Below the pieces are notes generated by a model. It did not search any database, was not told the origin of the DNA, and saw only the letters and a program-made list of their open reading frames with translations. From an uncultured Dehalococcoidia bacterium (lineage in GTDB: Bacteria > Chloroflexota > Dehalococcoidia > Tepidiformales > Tepidiformaceae): a stretch of 64,000 bases of DNA. Positions 43,685 through 51,458 of the stretch are shown in pieces; position 1 is the first letter of the stretch, and the number at the start of each line of letters is the position of its first letter. Made by a program: the position numbers and the translations under genes. The stretch is taken from positions 1-64,000 of the forward strand of contig CALLPC010000002.1 in assembly GCA_938015525.1 (NCBI GenBank), given 5' to 3'.

Positions 43685-44545
43685 ATGCTGACCCGTCTCG
43701 ACCGCATCCTGCTCGCCGTCCCTGACCGCGCCGAGGCAGCCGAGCGCTTCGCTGCCCTCTTCGGCGCCCGCCGCCTCGCCGAGGATGCCTCCGCCGTCCT
43801 CGGCGCCCGCCGCACCATCCTCCAGGCCGGCGAGTCCCTCATCGAACTCCTCACCCCCACCGGCCCGGGCCCCGTCCAGGACTTCGTCAGCCGCTGGGGC
43901 CAGGGCCTCTACGGCGCCGGCTTCGCCACCCCCTCCATCGAGGCCATGGCCGCACGCCTCGATGCCAACGCCGTCCCCTTCACCGCCGAGCACGGCGTCC
44001 TCTACCTCCGCGAAGCCCGCTACGGCATGCCGACCGTCATCGTACCCGATACCCACCGCGACCCCGTCGGCGATATCCGCGCTATCTACGAGGTCACCAA
44101 CCCCGTCGCCGACTGGCGCGAAGCAGCCGACTACTACACCCGCATCTTCGGCCTCGAACCGTCCCACTTCGTCCCCATCCGCAGCCAGCGCTACGGCTAC
44201 GAAGGCGTCCTCACCCTCTTCGACCCGCCCCACCGCCTCGACCGCATCGAAATCACCCAGACCTTCGGCGGCGGCGCCATGGACCGATTCTTCCACCGCC
44301 GCGGCCCCTCGCTCTACATGTGCTACCTCGAAACCGATGACGTCCCCCTGCTCGAGGCCCGCCTCGAAGCGCTCAACCTCCCCTGGTCCCCGGCCGAAGG
44401 CCGCCCACCCGGGACTAACCTCTTCATCCACCCCAAAGCCCTCTTCGGCCTGCTCGTCGGCGTCTCCAAGACCAACTTCGCCTGGCTCTGGAGCGGCCGC
44501 CCGGACCTCTCCGGCGCCCCGGAGGACACCCCGCTCATCCATTGA
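43685..44545 (+). CDS. VOC-superfamily protein, glyoxalase-like, two repeated modules
   Basis: The 286-residue protein carries two vicinal-oxygen-chelate modules: LDRILLAVPDRAEAAERFAALFGARR at the N-terminus, and EVTNPVADWREAADYYTRIFGLEPSHF from about residue 138. The family includes glyoxalases, dioxygenases and resistance proteins that bind a metal between modules. GPSLYMCYLETDD and a C-terminal LFIHPKALFGLLVGVSKT are also seen. The reaction is unknown. The ATG at 43685 has GGAGG seven bases upstream. The SodX gene follows 11 bases later, so they probably share a transcript. Confidence 0.8.
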   Translation: MLTRLDRILLAVPDRAEAAERFAALFGARRLAEDASAVLGARRTILQAGESLIELLTPTGPGPVQDFVSRWGQGLYGAGFATPSIEAMAARLDANAVPFTAEHGVLYLREARYGMPTVIVPDTHRDPVGDIRAIYEVTNPVADWREAADYYTRIFGLEPSHFVPIRSQRYGYEGVLTLFDPPHRLDRIEITQTFGGGAMDRFFHRRGPSLYMCYLETDDVPLLEARLEALNLPWSPAEGRPPGTNLFIHPKALFGLLVGVSKTNFAWLWSGRPDLSGAPEDTPLIH

Positions 44546-44556
44546 GGGGATTCTGC

Positions 44557-44976
44557 ATGCGCCTCCTCGCCGGCATCGCAGCCCTCGCGCTCGTCCTCGG
44601 CTACCTCCGCCACCGCTTCCTCCGCATCGCCGTCGAAGGCGAAAGCATGCGCCCGGCCCTCCGCCCCGGCGACTGGGTCGCCGTCGACCGCTGGGCCTAC
44701 CGCACCCACCCGCCCCGTCCCAGCGACATCGTCGTCGCGCACGACCCGCGCGAATTCGAACGGCTCCTCATCAAGCGGGTCGCCCGCGTCCACGCCGATG
44801 GCAGCCTCGACCTCCTCGGCGACAACGCCGCCGAGAGCACCGACAGCCGCACCTTCGGCCCCATCCCGCCGTACCTCGTCGAAGGCCGCGTCGTCGCCCG
44901 CTACTGGCCGCGGCCCTCCATCGCGAGCCGGCGCAGCACCAGCGCATCCGTCGGGAACGCCAGCTCCGGCGGCTGA
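44557..44976 (+). CDS. sodX: Nickel superoxide dismutase maturation protease (S26 family, SodX)
   Basis: The 139-residue membrane-anchored signal-peptidase-like protease has one N-terminal membrane segment (residues 2-17), the catalytic Ser30 in VEGESMRPAL and Lys73 in LIKRVARV, followed by LLGDNAAESTDSRTFGPI and GRVVARYWP. Small S26 proteases of this form remove the leader of nickel SOD, which exposes the His1 ligand. The substrate SodN is encoded 27 kb away at 17524-17973, not beside it as is usual. ATG 44557 is chosen because GAGGGG lies seven bases upstream. About 20 residues after RYWP come from DNA that also codes for the convergent NUDIX gene. Confidence 0.85.
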   Translation: MRLLAGIAALALVLGYLRHRFLRIAVEGESMRPALRPGDWVAVDRWAYRTHPPRPSDIVVAHDPREFERLLIKRVARVHADGSLDLLGDNAAESTDSRTFGPIPPYLVEGRVVARYWPRPSIASRRSTSASVGNASSGG

Positions 44977-45404
44977 GCCGGGTCGAACCACCCGAGCTCG
45001 CTCAGCTCCCCGTCCGCCGGGTGCAGCCGCCCCCCGGTCACCCGCCCGAGGAACCAGATGCCGACCGTCAGCCGGTCCGGGTCGTGGTCGTTGCTGTGCA
45101 CCTCGTACACCCCCGTCAGCTCCACCTCCAGTCCCGTCTCCTCCCCGAACTCCCGCACGGCTGCTGCCCGCACCTCCTCGCCCCACTCCAGCCGCCCGCA
45201 GGGGATACACCAGAGACCCGCCCGCCGGCCCCCCGCCCGCCGCCCCAGCAGCACCCTGCCGAGCCCGTCTCGCACGATGACGGCCACCCCCACGCCCGGG
45301 TACCGCACCTCCCGGTACCCGCAAGCCGGGCACGGCATTGCCGGGTCTTCCAGGCCCGCCGGCCGCCGCGCCCCGCAGCCGGGGCAGAAGCGCCGGCCGC
45401 TCAC
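44901..45404 (-). CDS. NUDIX hydrolase with N-terminal zinc ribbon
   Basis: The 167-residue protein begins with two Cys pairs, FCPGCGARRP and MPCPACGYREVRYP, that form a zinc ribbon like that of NudC-type proteins. The NUDIX box GRLEWGEEVRAAAVREFGEE follows, with the catalytic Glu pair in REFGEE. It hydrolyses a nucleoside diphosphate linked to another group; the substrate is not predictable. The start is GTG 45404, overlapping the stop of the upstream flavin reductase gene (GTGA). Its 3-prime end overlaps sodX by 76 bases. Confidence 0.85.
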   Translation of the reverse strand: MSGRRFCPGCGARRPAGLEDPAMPCPACGYREVRYPGVGVAVIVRDGLGRVLLGRRAGGRRAGLWCIPCGRLEWGEEVRAAAVREFGEETGLEVELTGVYEVHSNDHDPDRLTVGIWFLGRVTGGRLHPADGELSELGWFDPAQPPELAFPTDALVLRRLAMEGRGQ

Positions 45405-45949
45405 GGCCCCGGCAGCCGGCCCTCGGCCCGTAGCCGGCACAGCGCGAGGAACGCTGCTGCCGCCCGCCGCACCGCCTCGGCGGCCTCCGGGCTCGCCGGC
45501 GATTCCCCCTTCCCCCAGGCCTCCGCGGCCCGCGAAACCACCACGTCCGGGGCGCCCGCCACGCCGCCGACGTGTCGCAATACCCGCGTCACATCCGCGG
45601 CTGCAGGTTCCGCATCGCCGCCGGCCACCGCCACCACCAGGAACGGCTTCCCCCCGACCTCTGCCGTATCGATGAAATCGAGCGCATTCTTCAGCCCGCC
45701 CGGCATCGCCCCGTGATACGACGGCGTCGCCACCACCAGCCCGTCCGCCCCGCGGCACGCACCCCGCCACTCCGACACGCTCGCCGGGTACTCGGCCTCC
45801 GGCCGCCCGTCGAGCAGCGGCAGCCCGCTAATGTCGAACGTCGCACACGCCGCGCCGCCATCCGCCAGCAGGCCCAGCACATGCCGTAGCGCCCGGTCCG
45901 CCGTACTGCCCGGGCGGAGCGCCCCGTTGATGCCGAGAACCTGAACCAT
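45401..45949 (-). CDS. NADPH-dependent FMN reductase family flavoprotein
   Basis: The 182-residue flavodoxin-like protein shows LGINGALRPGSTADRALRHVL (phosphate-binding loop), TPSYHGAMPGGLKNALDFID and the AVAGGDAEPA strand, all standard for the family. These enzymes use NAD(P)H to reduce FMN or other acceptors such as quinones, chromate or azo dyes. It is coupled to the downstream NUDIX gene and is divergent from the ribokinase-like gene. Confidence 0.88.
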   Translation of the reverse strand: MVQVLGINGALRPGSTADRALRHVLGLLADGGAACATFDISGLPLLDGRPEAEYPASVSEWRGACRGADGLVVATPSYHGAMPGGLKNALDFIDTAEVGGKPFLVVAVAGGDAEPAAADVTRVLRHVGGVAGAPDVVVSRAAEAWGKGESPASPEAAEAVRRAAAAFLALCRLRAEGRLPGP

Positions 45950-45992
45950 GCCCCGAAGCCTACGCCCCCCGCGGCCCCCGCGCGAGCCGCGC

Positions 45993-45998
45993 TACACT
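45993..45998 (+). promoter_or_regulatory. TACACT -10 box before the ribokinase-like gene
   Basis: TACACT ends six bases before the ATG at 46005, so transcription should start at the A of the start codon, giving a leaderless mRNA. Confidence 0.5.
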
Positions 45999-46004
45999 CC
46001 GGGC

Positions 46005-46958
46005 ATGGTCCGCGTCGTCGTCGTCGGCTCCCTCATGATGGACCTCGTCGTCCGCGCCCCGCGCCCGGCCCTTCCCGGCGAGTCCCTCATCGGCCGCTCC
46101 TTCTCGACCTTCGTCGGCGGCAAGGGCGGCAACCAGGCCGCCGCAGCGGCCCGCCTCGGAGCCGGGGTGGCAATGGTCGGTGCGCTCGGCGCTGACTCCT
46201 TCGGCGATGCCATCCTCGCCAGCCTCGCCGCCGACGGCATCGATACCGCCTTCGTCCGCCGCCTCGAGGAAGACGGTACCGGCGTCGCCGTCCCCATCGT
46301 CTTCGACGACGGCACGAACCTCATCTACGCACTCCCCCGTGCCAACCTCCTCCTCCGCCCGGCCCACGTCGAGGCCGCCCGCCCCGTCATCGAGCGCGCC
46401 GACCTCCTCCTCGTCCAGTTCGAGGTCGCCCCCGAGGCCACCCTGGCCGCCCTCCGCATCGCACGCGCTGCCGGCGTCACCACCATCCTCAACCCGGCCC
46501 CGGTCGCTCCGCACCCTCCCGACGTGTTCCGCCTCGCCGACGTCCTCGTCCCGAACGAAGTCGAAGCCGCCGCCCTCTCAGGCGCCGCGGGCGAGCCGAC
46601 CGAAGTACAGGCAGCCGCCCTCCGCGCCCTCGGACCCCGGGCCATCATCGTCACCCTCGGCGAACGCGGCGCCCTCGTCCTCGCCGAGGGGCACCCGAGC
46701 CGCATCCCGGCTCCCCGCATCCAGGCCGTCGATACCGTCGGCGCCGGCGATGCCTTCTGCGGCGCCCTCGCCGTCCAGCTCGCCCGCGGCACCCCGCTCA
46801 CGGATGCCGCCGCCTTCGCCTGCCGCGCCGCCGCGCTCGCGTGCACCCGGCCCGGCGCCGCAGCCTCCCTCCCGTCCTCGGCCGAAGTCGAAGAATTTAC
46901 ACGGCGGCTGCCCGCCGCAGGGAACCTTTCGCCCCGGGACGACGTTTCGTCTTGCTGA
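46005..46958 (+). CDS. rbsK: PfkB-family sugar kinase, ribokinase-like
   Basis: The 317-residue kinase opens VVVVGSLMMDLVVRAP and has TFVGGKGGNQAAAAARLG (substrate-binding GG motif), NPAPVAPHPPDVF, LVPNEVEA, and the catalytic DTVGAGDAFCGAL (Asp of GAGD). The pattern is closest to ribokinase, which phosphorylates ribose at O5, but other PfkB sugars are possible. No sugar importer is adjacent. The ATG at 46005 is preferred over an earlier one because of the conserved start and the -10 box six bases upstream. Confidence 0.85.
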   Translation: MVRVVVVGSLMMDLVVRAPRPALPGESLIGRSFSTFVGGKGGNQAAAAARLGAGVAMVGALGADSFGDAILASLAADGIDTAFVRRLEEDGTGVAVPIVFDDGTNLIYALPRANLLLRPAHVEAARPVIERADLLLVQFEVAPEATLAALRIARAAGVTTILNPAPVAPHPPDVFRLADVLVPNEVEAAALSGAAGEPTEVQAAALRALGPRAIIVTLGERGALVLAEGHPSRIPAPRIQAVDTVGAGDAFCGALAVQLARGTPLTDAAAFACRAAALACTRPGAAASLPSSAEVEEFTRRLPAAGNLSPRDDVSSC

Positions 46959-47003
46959 AGGAGGCCGCGAAATCGATACTGGGAGGCATCTCGGGGTCCC
47001 GGC

Positions 47004-47933
47004 TTGAGCGTCCAGCAGCGATTCTGCCCCGTCTGTGAACGCGCCTTCGACGACGGCGAAGCCGTCCTCCGATGCACCGGCTGCGGCGTCCTGCACCATC
47101 CCGGCTGCTGGGTCGCCAACGACGGCTGCGCGACCTCCCGCCCCCACGAATCGACGCCCCAGGCCATGGCCTACCCCGGCACGGCCCGGCCGCCCGGCGC
47201 ACCTGCCCTGCATCCCGGTGAAGGCACCCGCACCGCGCCGCCTCCCGCCGCCCCCATCCCCTTCCCCCCGCCAGCCCCCCGGCAAACCGCCCGCGCCGGG
47301 CCGGCACCCGACCCCGAGCCGGTCATCGGCTCCGGCTTCGTCCGCCGCCAGCTCCCGGACGAGGTCGCCCCGCCGTTCGGCAGCAGGCCGCGGCGCTACC
47401 AGCCCCCTCGCGAGGAGCCCCTTCCCCGGAAGCCCCTGCCCCGCATCTACGACCGTCACCGCTGGCTCGGCTACTGGTACGTCCCCGCCGCCGCGCTCCT
47501 CGCCATTGGCGTCGCGTTCGGCATCATCTGGGCCGCCGGCCGCATCACCAGCGACGGCGCCGCCTCACCCGTACCCCAGCCCTCCCCGGCGGAAGGCGCT
47601 CAGCAGGCGCCGACCGCCACTCTCCCCGCCTTCGCCACCCCGTCGCCCTCGCCGTCCCCGGCAGCAGGGTCGCCGACCCCGGCGGTCACCGCCTCTGTCG
47701 GCCCCGGCCGCTTCACCGCCGGCCAGCGCCTCCTCGTCACCGGCACCGGCGATTGTCTCAATGTGCGCACCATGCCCGGCACCGAAAACGATGCCATCGT
47801 CTGCCTCCAGGACGGCGCCGAGGTCCGCGTCACCGGCGGGCCCCAGCAGGCGGGCAACTTCACATGGTGGAAAGTCCAGACATCGCTGGGGGAAGGCTGG
47901 GCCGTCGAAACCTACCTCGCCCCCGCGCCCTGA
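47004..47933 (+). CDS. Zinc-ribbon/RING-like, single-pass membrane protein with C-terminal SH3 domain
   Basis: The 309-residue protein has four parts. The first is a Cys/His-rich head (FCPVCERAFDDGEAVLRCTGCGVLHHPGCW) that could bind two zincs as in the prokaryotic RING-type head. Next is a long Pro/Arg-rich cytoplasmic linker, then one membrane segment near residues 155-178. The outside part has a Ser/Pro linker and a bacterial SH3-like domain (GDCLNVRTMPGTENDAIVC, WWKVQTSLGEGWAVETYL). The start appears to be TTG 47004. The layout suggests a link between cytoplasmic signalling and the cell surface; no function is known. Confidence 0.7.
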   Translation: MSVQQRFCPVCERAFDDGEAVLRCTGCGVLHHPGCWVANDGCATSRPHESTPQAMAYPGTARPPGAPALHPGEGTRTAPPPAAPIPFPPPAPRQTARAGPAPDPEPVIGSGFVRRQLPDEVAPPFGSRPRRYQPPREEPLPRKPLPRIYDRHRWLGYWYVPAAALLAIGVAFGIIWAAGRITSDGAASPVPQPSPAEGAQQAPTATLPAFATPSPSPSPAAGSPTPAVTASVGPGRFTAGQRLLVTGTGDCLNVRTMPGTENDAIVCLQDGAEVRVTGGPQQAGNFTWWKVQTSLGEGWAVETYLAPAP

Positions 47934-47995
47934 CCGGCTCGTAGCTTCGCCGCTTCCCCTGTAACGCAATCCCGGGCGTGTCCCTGCCCCCCGCC

Positions 47996-48466
47996 TCAGC
48001 CGGCCAGGAGCCTCCGCAGATTCGCCATCTCGATCGCCGCCTGCGCCGCCTCCTCCCCCTTGTGGCCATCCTTCCCGCCCGTCCGCGACAGCGCCTGCTC
48101 GACCGTATCCACCGTCAGCACACCGAAAATCACCGGCACCCCCGTGGACTGCGCCGCCTGCCGGATACCCTCGGCCGCGCCCCCCGCGACGTACTCGAAG
48201 TGCGCCGTCTCGCCCCGGATGACCGCACCCAGGCAGATGACCGCATCGAAGGCCCCCGAACCGGCCGCCCAGGTCGCCGCCGTCGGCAGCTCGAACGCAC
48301 CCGGGACCCACGCCACCGTCACCGCGTCGTCGGTGAGCCCGCGCTCACGCAGCACCTTCTCCGCACCCTCCAGCAGCCGCCGCGTCACGAACTCGTTCCA
48401 CCGCGAAACCACGATGCAAATCCTGAGCCCGGCCCCCTCCAGCGCCCCCTCCAGTACGCGGCTCAT
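47996..48466 (-). CDS. ribH: 6,7-dimethyl-8-ribityllumazine synthase
   Basis: The 156-residue enzyme has ICIVVSRWNEFVTRRLLEGA, WVPGAFELPTAA, CLGAVIRGETAHFEYVAG and FGVLTVDTVEQAL. These include the substrate-binding and catalytic His loop of lumazine synthase. It joins the ribityl-pyrimidine and the 4-carbon phosphate made by RibB to give the lumazine that riboflavin synthase uses. It is the last gene of the ribE-ribBA-ribH operon, with ATGA overlap to ribBA. Confidence 0.96.
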   Translation of the reverse strand: MSRVLEGALEGAGLRICIVVSRWNEFVTRRLLEGAEKVLRERGLTDDAVTVAWVPGAFELPTAATWAAGSGAFDAVICLGAVIRGETAHFEYVAGGAAEGIRQAAQSTGVPVIFGVLTVDTVEQALSRTGGKDGHKGEEAAQAAIEMANLRRLLAG

Positions 48467-49710
48467 GCACCGCCCTCCACCACGAGCGACTCCAGTCCAT
48501 CGAGCAGGTGCCCCATACGCTCCCGCTTCGTCTCCAGGTAGCGCAGGTTGTGCGGGTTCGGGGTCGTCACGATCGGCACTCGCTCCACCACTTCCAGCCC
48601 GTAGGCCTCGAGCCCGGCCCGCTTCGCCGGGTTATTCGTAATCAGTCGCATCTTGCTCACGCCGATATCCCGCAGGATCTGCATCCCGATACCGTAATCC
48701 CGCCGGTCCGCCGGGAACCCCAGCGCCAGGTTTGCATCCACCGTATCCAGCCCGCGTTCCTGCAGCTCGTACGTCCGCAGCTTGTTGTGCAGCCCGATGC
48801 CGCGCCCTTCCTGCCGCATGTACAGGAAGACGCCGCCCTCCTCCGCAATCATCCGCAGCGCCTTCTCCTTCTGCTCCCCGCAATCGCAGCGCAGCGACCC
48901 AAACACGTCCCCCGTCACGCACTGGTCGTGCACCCGCACCAGCGTCGGCTTCTCCGGGTCGATCTCCCCCTTCACCAGCGCCACGTGCTCGTCCGGCTGC
49001 CCCTCCGCCCGGTAGCCGAGAATCATCATCTCCCCGTACGGCGTCGGCAGCCGCGTCGCCGCCACCCTGGTCACCAGCCGCTCCGTCCGCAGGCGGTACC
49101 GGATGATGTCGTTCACCGTCACGATCCGCAGCCCGTGGCGCCGCGCGAACCGCCTCAGGTCCGGCATCCGCGCCATCTCGCCGTCCATCTTCATGATCTC
49201 GCAGATGACCGCCGCCGGGTACAGCCCGGCCAGTTTCGCCAGGTCGACGCTCGCCTCCGTCTGCCCGGCCCGCACCAGCACCCCGCCCTTCCGCGCCCGC
49301 AGCGGGAACATATGCCCCGGCCGCGCCAGGTCTTCAGGTCGCGTCTTCGGGTCGATCAGGACCTGCACCGTCCGCGCCCGGTCCGCTGCACTGATGCCCG
49401 TCGTCACCCCCGTCCGCGCCTCCACCGAGACCGTGAACGGCGTCCCAAACCCCGACGTATTCGACCGCGGGTCCACCATCAGCGGCAGCTGCAGCTCGTC
49501 ACACCGCTCCTCCGTCAGCGAACAGCAGATCAGCCCCCGCCCGTACTTCGCCATGAAGTTGATGTGGTCCGGCGTCACGAACTGCGCCGCAATGCAGAGG
49601 TCCCCCTCGTTCTCCCGGTCCTCGTCGTCCGTGATAATCACGAACTTCCCGCGCCGGTACTCCTCGATCGCCTCCGGCACCGTCGCCATGACCGGGTCGC
49701 GCTCCGTCAT
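48463..49710 (-). CDS. ribBA: Bifunctional DHBP synthase/GTP cyclohydrolase II
   Basis: The 415-residue fusion has the RibB domain (ITDDEDRENEGDLCIAAQFV, RAGQTEASVDLAKLAGLYP, CEIMKMDGEMARMPDL) at residues 1-205. The RibA domain follows, with zinc Cys residues in VFGSLRCDCGEQKEKAL and the catalytic region YMRQEGRGIGLHNKLR. RibB makes the 4-carbon unit from ribulose-5-phosphate and RibA opens GTP. The first codons could be ATG 49710 or ATG 49689. It is coupled to ribE upstream and ribH downstream. Confidence 0.96.
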   Translation of the reverse strand: MTERDPVMATVPEAIEEYRRGKFVIITDDEDRENEGDLCIAAQFVTPDHINFMAKYGRGLICCSLTEERCDELQLPLMVDPRSNTSGFGTPFTVSVEARTGVTTGISAADRARTVQVLIDPKTRPEDLARPGHMFPLRARKGGVLVRAGQTEASVDLAKLAGLYPAAVICEIMKMDGEMARMPDLRRFARRHGLRIVTVNDIIRYRLRTERLVTRVAATRLPTPYGEMMILGYRAEGQPDEHVALVKGEIDPEKPTLVRVHDQCVTGDVFGSLRCDCGEQKEKALRMIAEEGGVFLYMRQEGRGIGLHNKLRTYELQERGLDTVDANLALGFPADRRDYGIGMQILRDIGVSKMRLITNNPAKRAGLEAYGLEVVERVPIVTTPNPHNLRYLETKRERMGHLLDGLESLVVEGGA

Positions 49711-50303
49711 CGCCCCGCCTCCTGCGCGCGCGCCTCCAGCAGCGCGTCCACGTATCGCGCCAGGATATCCGTCTCCAGGTTCACCCGGTCCCCCGGTTTC
49801 CGCCCAACCAGGTTCGTGTGCTCCTGCGTGTACTGCACCAGCGAAACCTCGAACGCCTCCGCGTCCTTCGCGATGATCGTCAGGCTAATGCCGTCGATGC
49901 ACACCGGTCCCTTCACCACCATGTACCGCAGCAGCTCTTTCGGCGCCCGGATACGTACGATGACCGCTTCCCCCTCCGGCCTGGACGATTCAACCACCCC
50001 CGTCCCCTCAACCACGCCCCGGACGATGTGCCCGCTCAGCCGGTCCGTCGGTCGGCACGACCGCTCCAGGTTCACCCGGTCCCCCGGCCGCAGCTCCCCG
50101 AGGTTGCTCCGCCGGTACGTCTCCGGCATCAGGTTCGCGAAGAACGTATCGCCGGCGATCTCCGCCACCGTCAGGTCCACCCCGTTGATCGCGATCGAAT
50201 CGCCGAGCTTCGTATCCTGCAGGATGAGCGGCGCCCGGATGCGCAGCGTCCCCTCCCCGGCCTCCACCACCTCCCCGACTTCCTCGATGATCCCCGTAAA
50301 CAT
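49707..50303 (-). CDS. ribE: Riboflavin synthase, alpha subunit
   Basis: The 198-residue enzyme is the usual duplicated lumazine-binding barrel. It starts MFTGIIEEVGEV, has ANLMPETYRRSNLGELRPGD in the first half and the matching VSLVQYTQEHTNLVGRKPGD in the second. It converts two lumazines to riboflavin. As first gene after the FMN riboswitch it receives its control directly. ATG 50303 has GGAGGGGG upstream, inside a hairpin loop. The usual ribD partner for the deaminase/reductase steps is not in the operon. Confidence 0.96.
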   Translation of the reverse strand: MFTGIIEEVGEVVEAGEGTLRIRAPLILQDTKLGDSIAINGVDLTVAEIAGDTFFANLMPETYRRSNLGELRPGDRVNLERSCRPTDRLSGHIVRGVVEGTGVVESSRPEGEAVIVRIRAPKELLRYMVVKGPVCIDGISLTIIAKDAEAFEVSLVQYTQEHTNLVGRKPGDRVNLETDILARYVDALLEARAQEAGR

Positions 50304-50305
50304 CA

Positions 50306-50329
50306 GGCGCCCCCTCCGCCCGCGGCGCC
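50306..50329 (-). promoter_or_regulatory. Hairpin holding the ribE Shine-Dalgarno in its loop
   Basis: GGCGCC at 50324-50329 and 50306-50311 pair as a six-base GC stem, and the loop contains the GGAGGG ribosome-binding site (50312-50317). The stem ends two bases before the ribE ATG. It could be the OFF structure of the riboswitch or a general translational brake. Confidence 0.45.
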
Positions 50330-50456
50330 CCGCATATCAGCCAAACCCCTCATGGCTCCTGCCCCCGGCTGGAACGGTCTCGTGTCCCCGGGGCAGGCAG
50401 TCACATGCCAGTCATCGATGCCGGGCAACGGCACCCGATGGCAAAGCGCCGACCCT

Positions 50457-50582
50457 GTTCTCTCCCATCCGGACTGTCACCGTCGGCCCCGGGATTCCAC
50501 CGGGTCAGCCCCGCCGCGCACGGGCGCAGCGGGGGTCGCGGGCTCTCACCGCCGGTGGGGAATTGCACCCCGCCCCGAGAAC
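50457..50582 (-). promoter_or_regulatory. FMN riboswitch (RFN element)
   Basis: Read on the minus strand, the region has all the conserved blocks of the RFN aptamer: GTTCTCGGGGCGGGGTGCAA, then CCCCACCGGCGGTGAGAGCC, CGCGACCC, a variable GC-rich arm, GGTGGAATCCCGGGGCCGAC, GGTGACAGTCCGGATGGGAG and AGAAC closing the P1 helix. It senses FMN and controls the riboflavin operon. About 150 bases of expression platform separate it from ribE and contain several GC hairpins, one of which hides the ribE ribosome-binding site. Confidence 0.96.
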
Positions 50583-50591
50583 ATCACTCGT

Positions 50592-50620
50592 ATCGTTCGC
50601 CTTGAGCTAAAGGATGTCAA
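50592..50620 (-). promoter_or_regulatory. Promoter of the riboflavin operon
   Basis: A perfect TTGACA (reading down from 50620) is 17 bases from AACGAT (50597-50592) on the minus strand. Transcription would start about three bases before the riboswitch. Confidence 0.7.
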
Positions 50621-50798
50621 GAGGCTGCGCCGGCACCGGCGCCCCGGGCCGCCGCCCCGGTGCCCGCCGGGATGCGCCGCCCCGGTGGCCGGGCAGTCGA
50701 GCGGTCGGCCGCGAGCACTCTGCCGGAATCCCGGGGCGCCGACCTCCTCGCCGGTGCTCCCGCCATGCCGCCGCGGCCCTCGCGAGGCAGACCTTCCG

Positions 50799-51455
50799 CT
50801 AGGGCTCCGCGCCGCCCGTCAGCCGCGCCACCCGCTCCACCAGCTTCACCAGGACGTCGTACGTGGCGTACGCATCTGCCAGCGCGCCGTGCTCGCCCAT
50901 CCGCCCGATCCCGAGCCGGTCCGCCACGTGTCCCAGGTTGAACCGGTCCACCTCCCCGTTCCCCCGCAGCAGCGCCCGCGCAATCGCCTGCACGTCGATA
51001 GCCAGCTCAGCGAACGGCCAGGGCTCCCCAAGCTGCCGGAACGCCTCCCGGAGGAACGCCAGGTCCTGTGCCATCCCCCACCCCGTCACCACCGCATCCC
51101 GCCCGAGCGCGGCCACCCGGTCCATCGCCATCTCCAGCTCCAGTGCTCCCTTCCACGCCTTCGGCGAATACCCCACCACCTTGAGCGCCGCCGGCACCGC
51201 GTTCCCGATCCGCTTCGGGCGCACCCGCGCTCCCCACGCCTCCTCCTCCGGCAGCCCCGGCGCCAGCACTGCCCGCACCCCGCCGATGTCCAGGATCTCG
51301 TGCACTTGCGGATTCGGTCCCGACATCTCGAGGTCCACCACGAACAGCGCCGTCACGTTGACGAGCTCCGCCAGCTCCCCCGCAGCCCCGGTCGGCCGCC
51401 CCTCCGGGTCGAGCCGCCGCAGCCCCATCGCCAGCACCGACCGCAGCGCCTCCAC
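50799..51455 (-). CDS. DnaQ-like 3-prime-5-prime exonuclease family protein
   Basis: The 218-residue protein has the DEDDh signature. Motif I is FVVDLEMSGPNPQVHEILDI (Asp and Glu of DxE), motif II is VTGWGMAQDLAFLREAF with a trailing Asp, and motif III is EHGALADAYATYDVL with the His and Asp. It degrades DNA or RNA from the 3-prime end; the role could be repair or small-RNA turnover. The likely start is GTG 51455, three bases after the stop of the MFS gene, with which it is probably cotranscribed. Confidence 0.82.
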   Translation of the reverse strand: MEALRSVLAMGLRRLDPEGRPTGAAGELAELVNVTALFVVDLEMSGPNPQVHEILDIGGVRAVLAPGLPEEEAWGARVRPKRIGNAVPAALKVVGYSPKAWKGALELEMAMDRVAALGRDAVVTGWGMAQDLAFLREAFRQLGEPWPFAELAIDVQAIARALLRGNGEVDRFNLGHVADRLGIGRMGEHGALADAYATYDVLVKLVERVARLTGGAEP

Positions 51456-51458
51456 CCG

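Noticed and set aside
50614-50802. Small + strand frame in the spacer beside the riboflavin promoter
   Set aside because: Arg/Pro/Ala-rich translation, no ribosome-binding site, and it overlaps the -35 box of a clear promoter.
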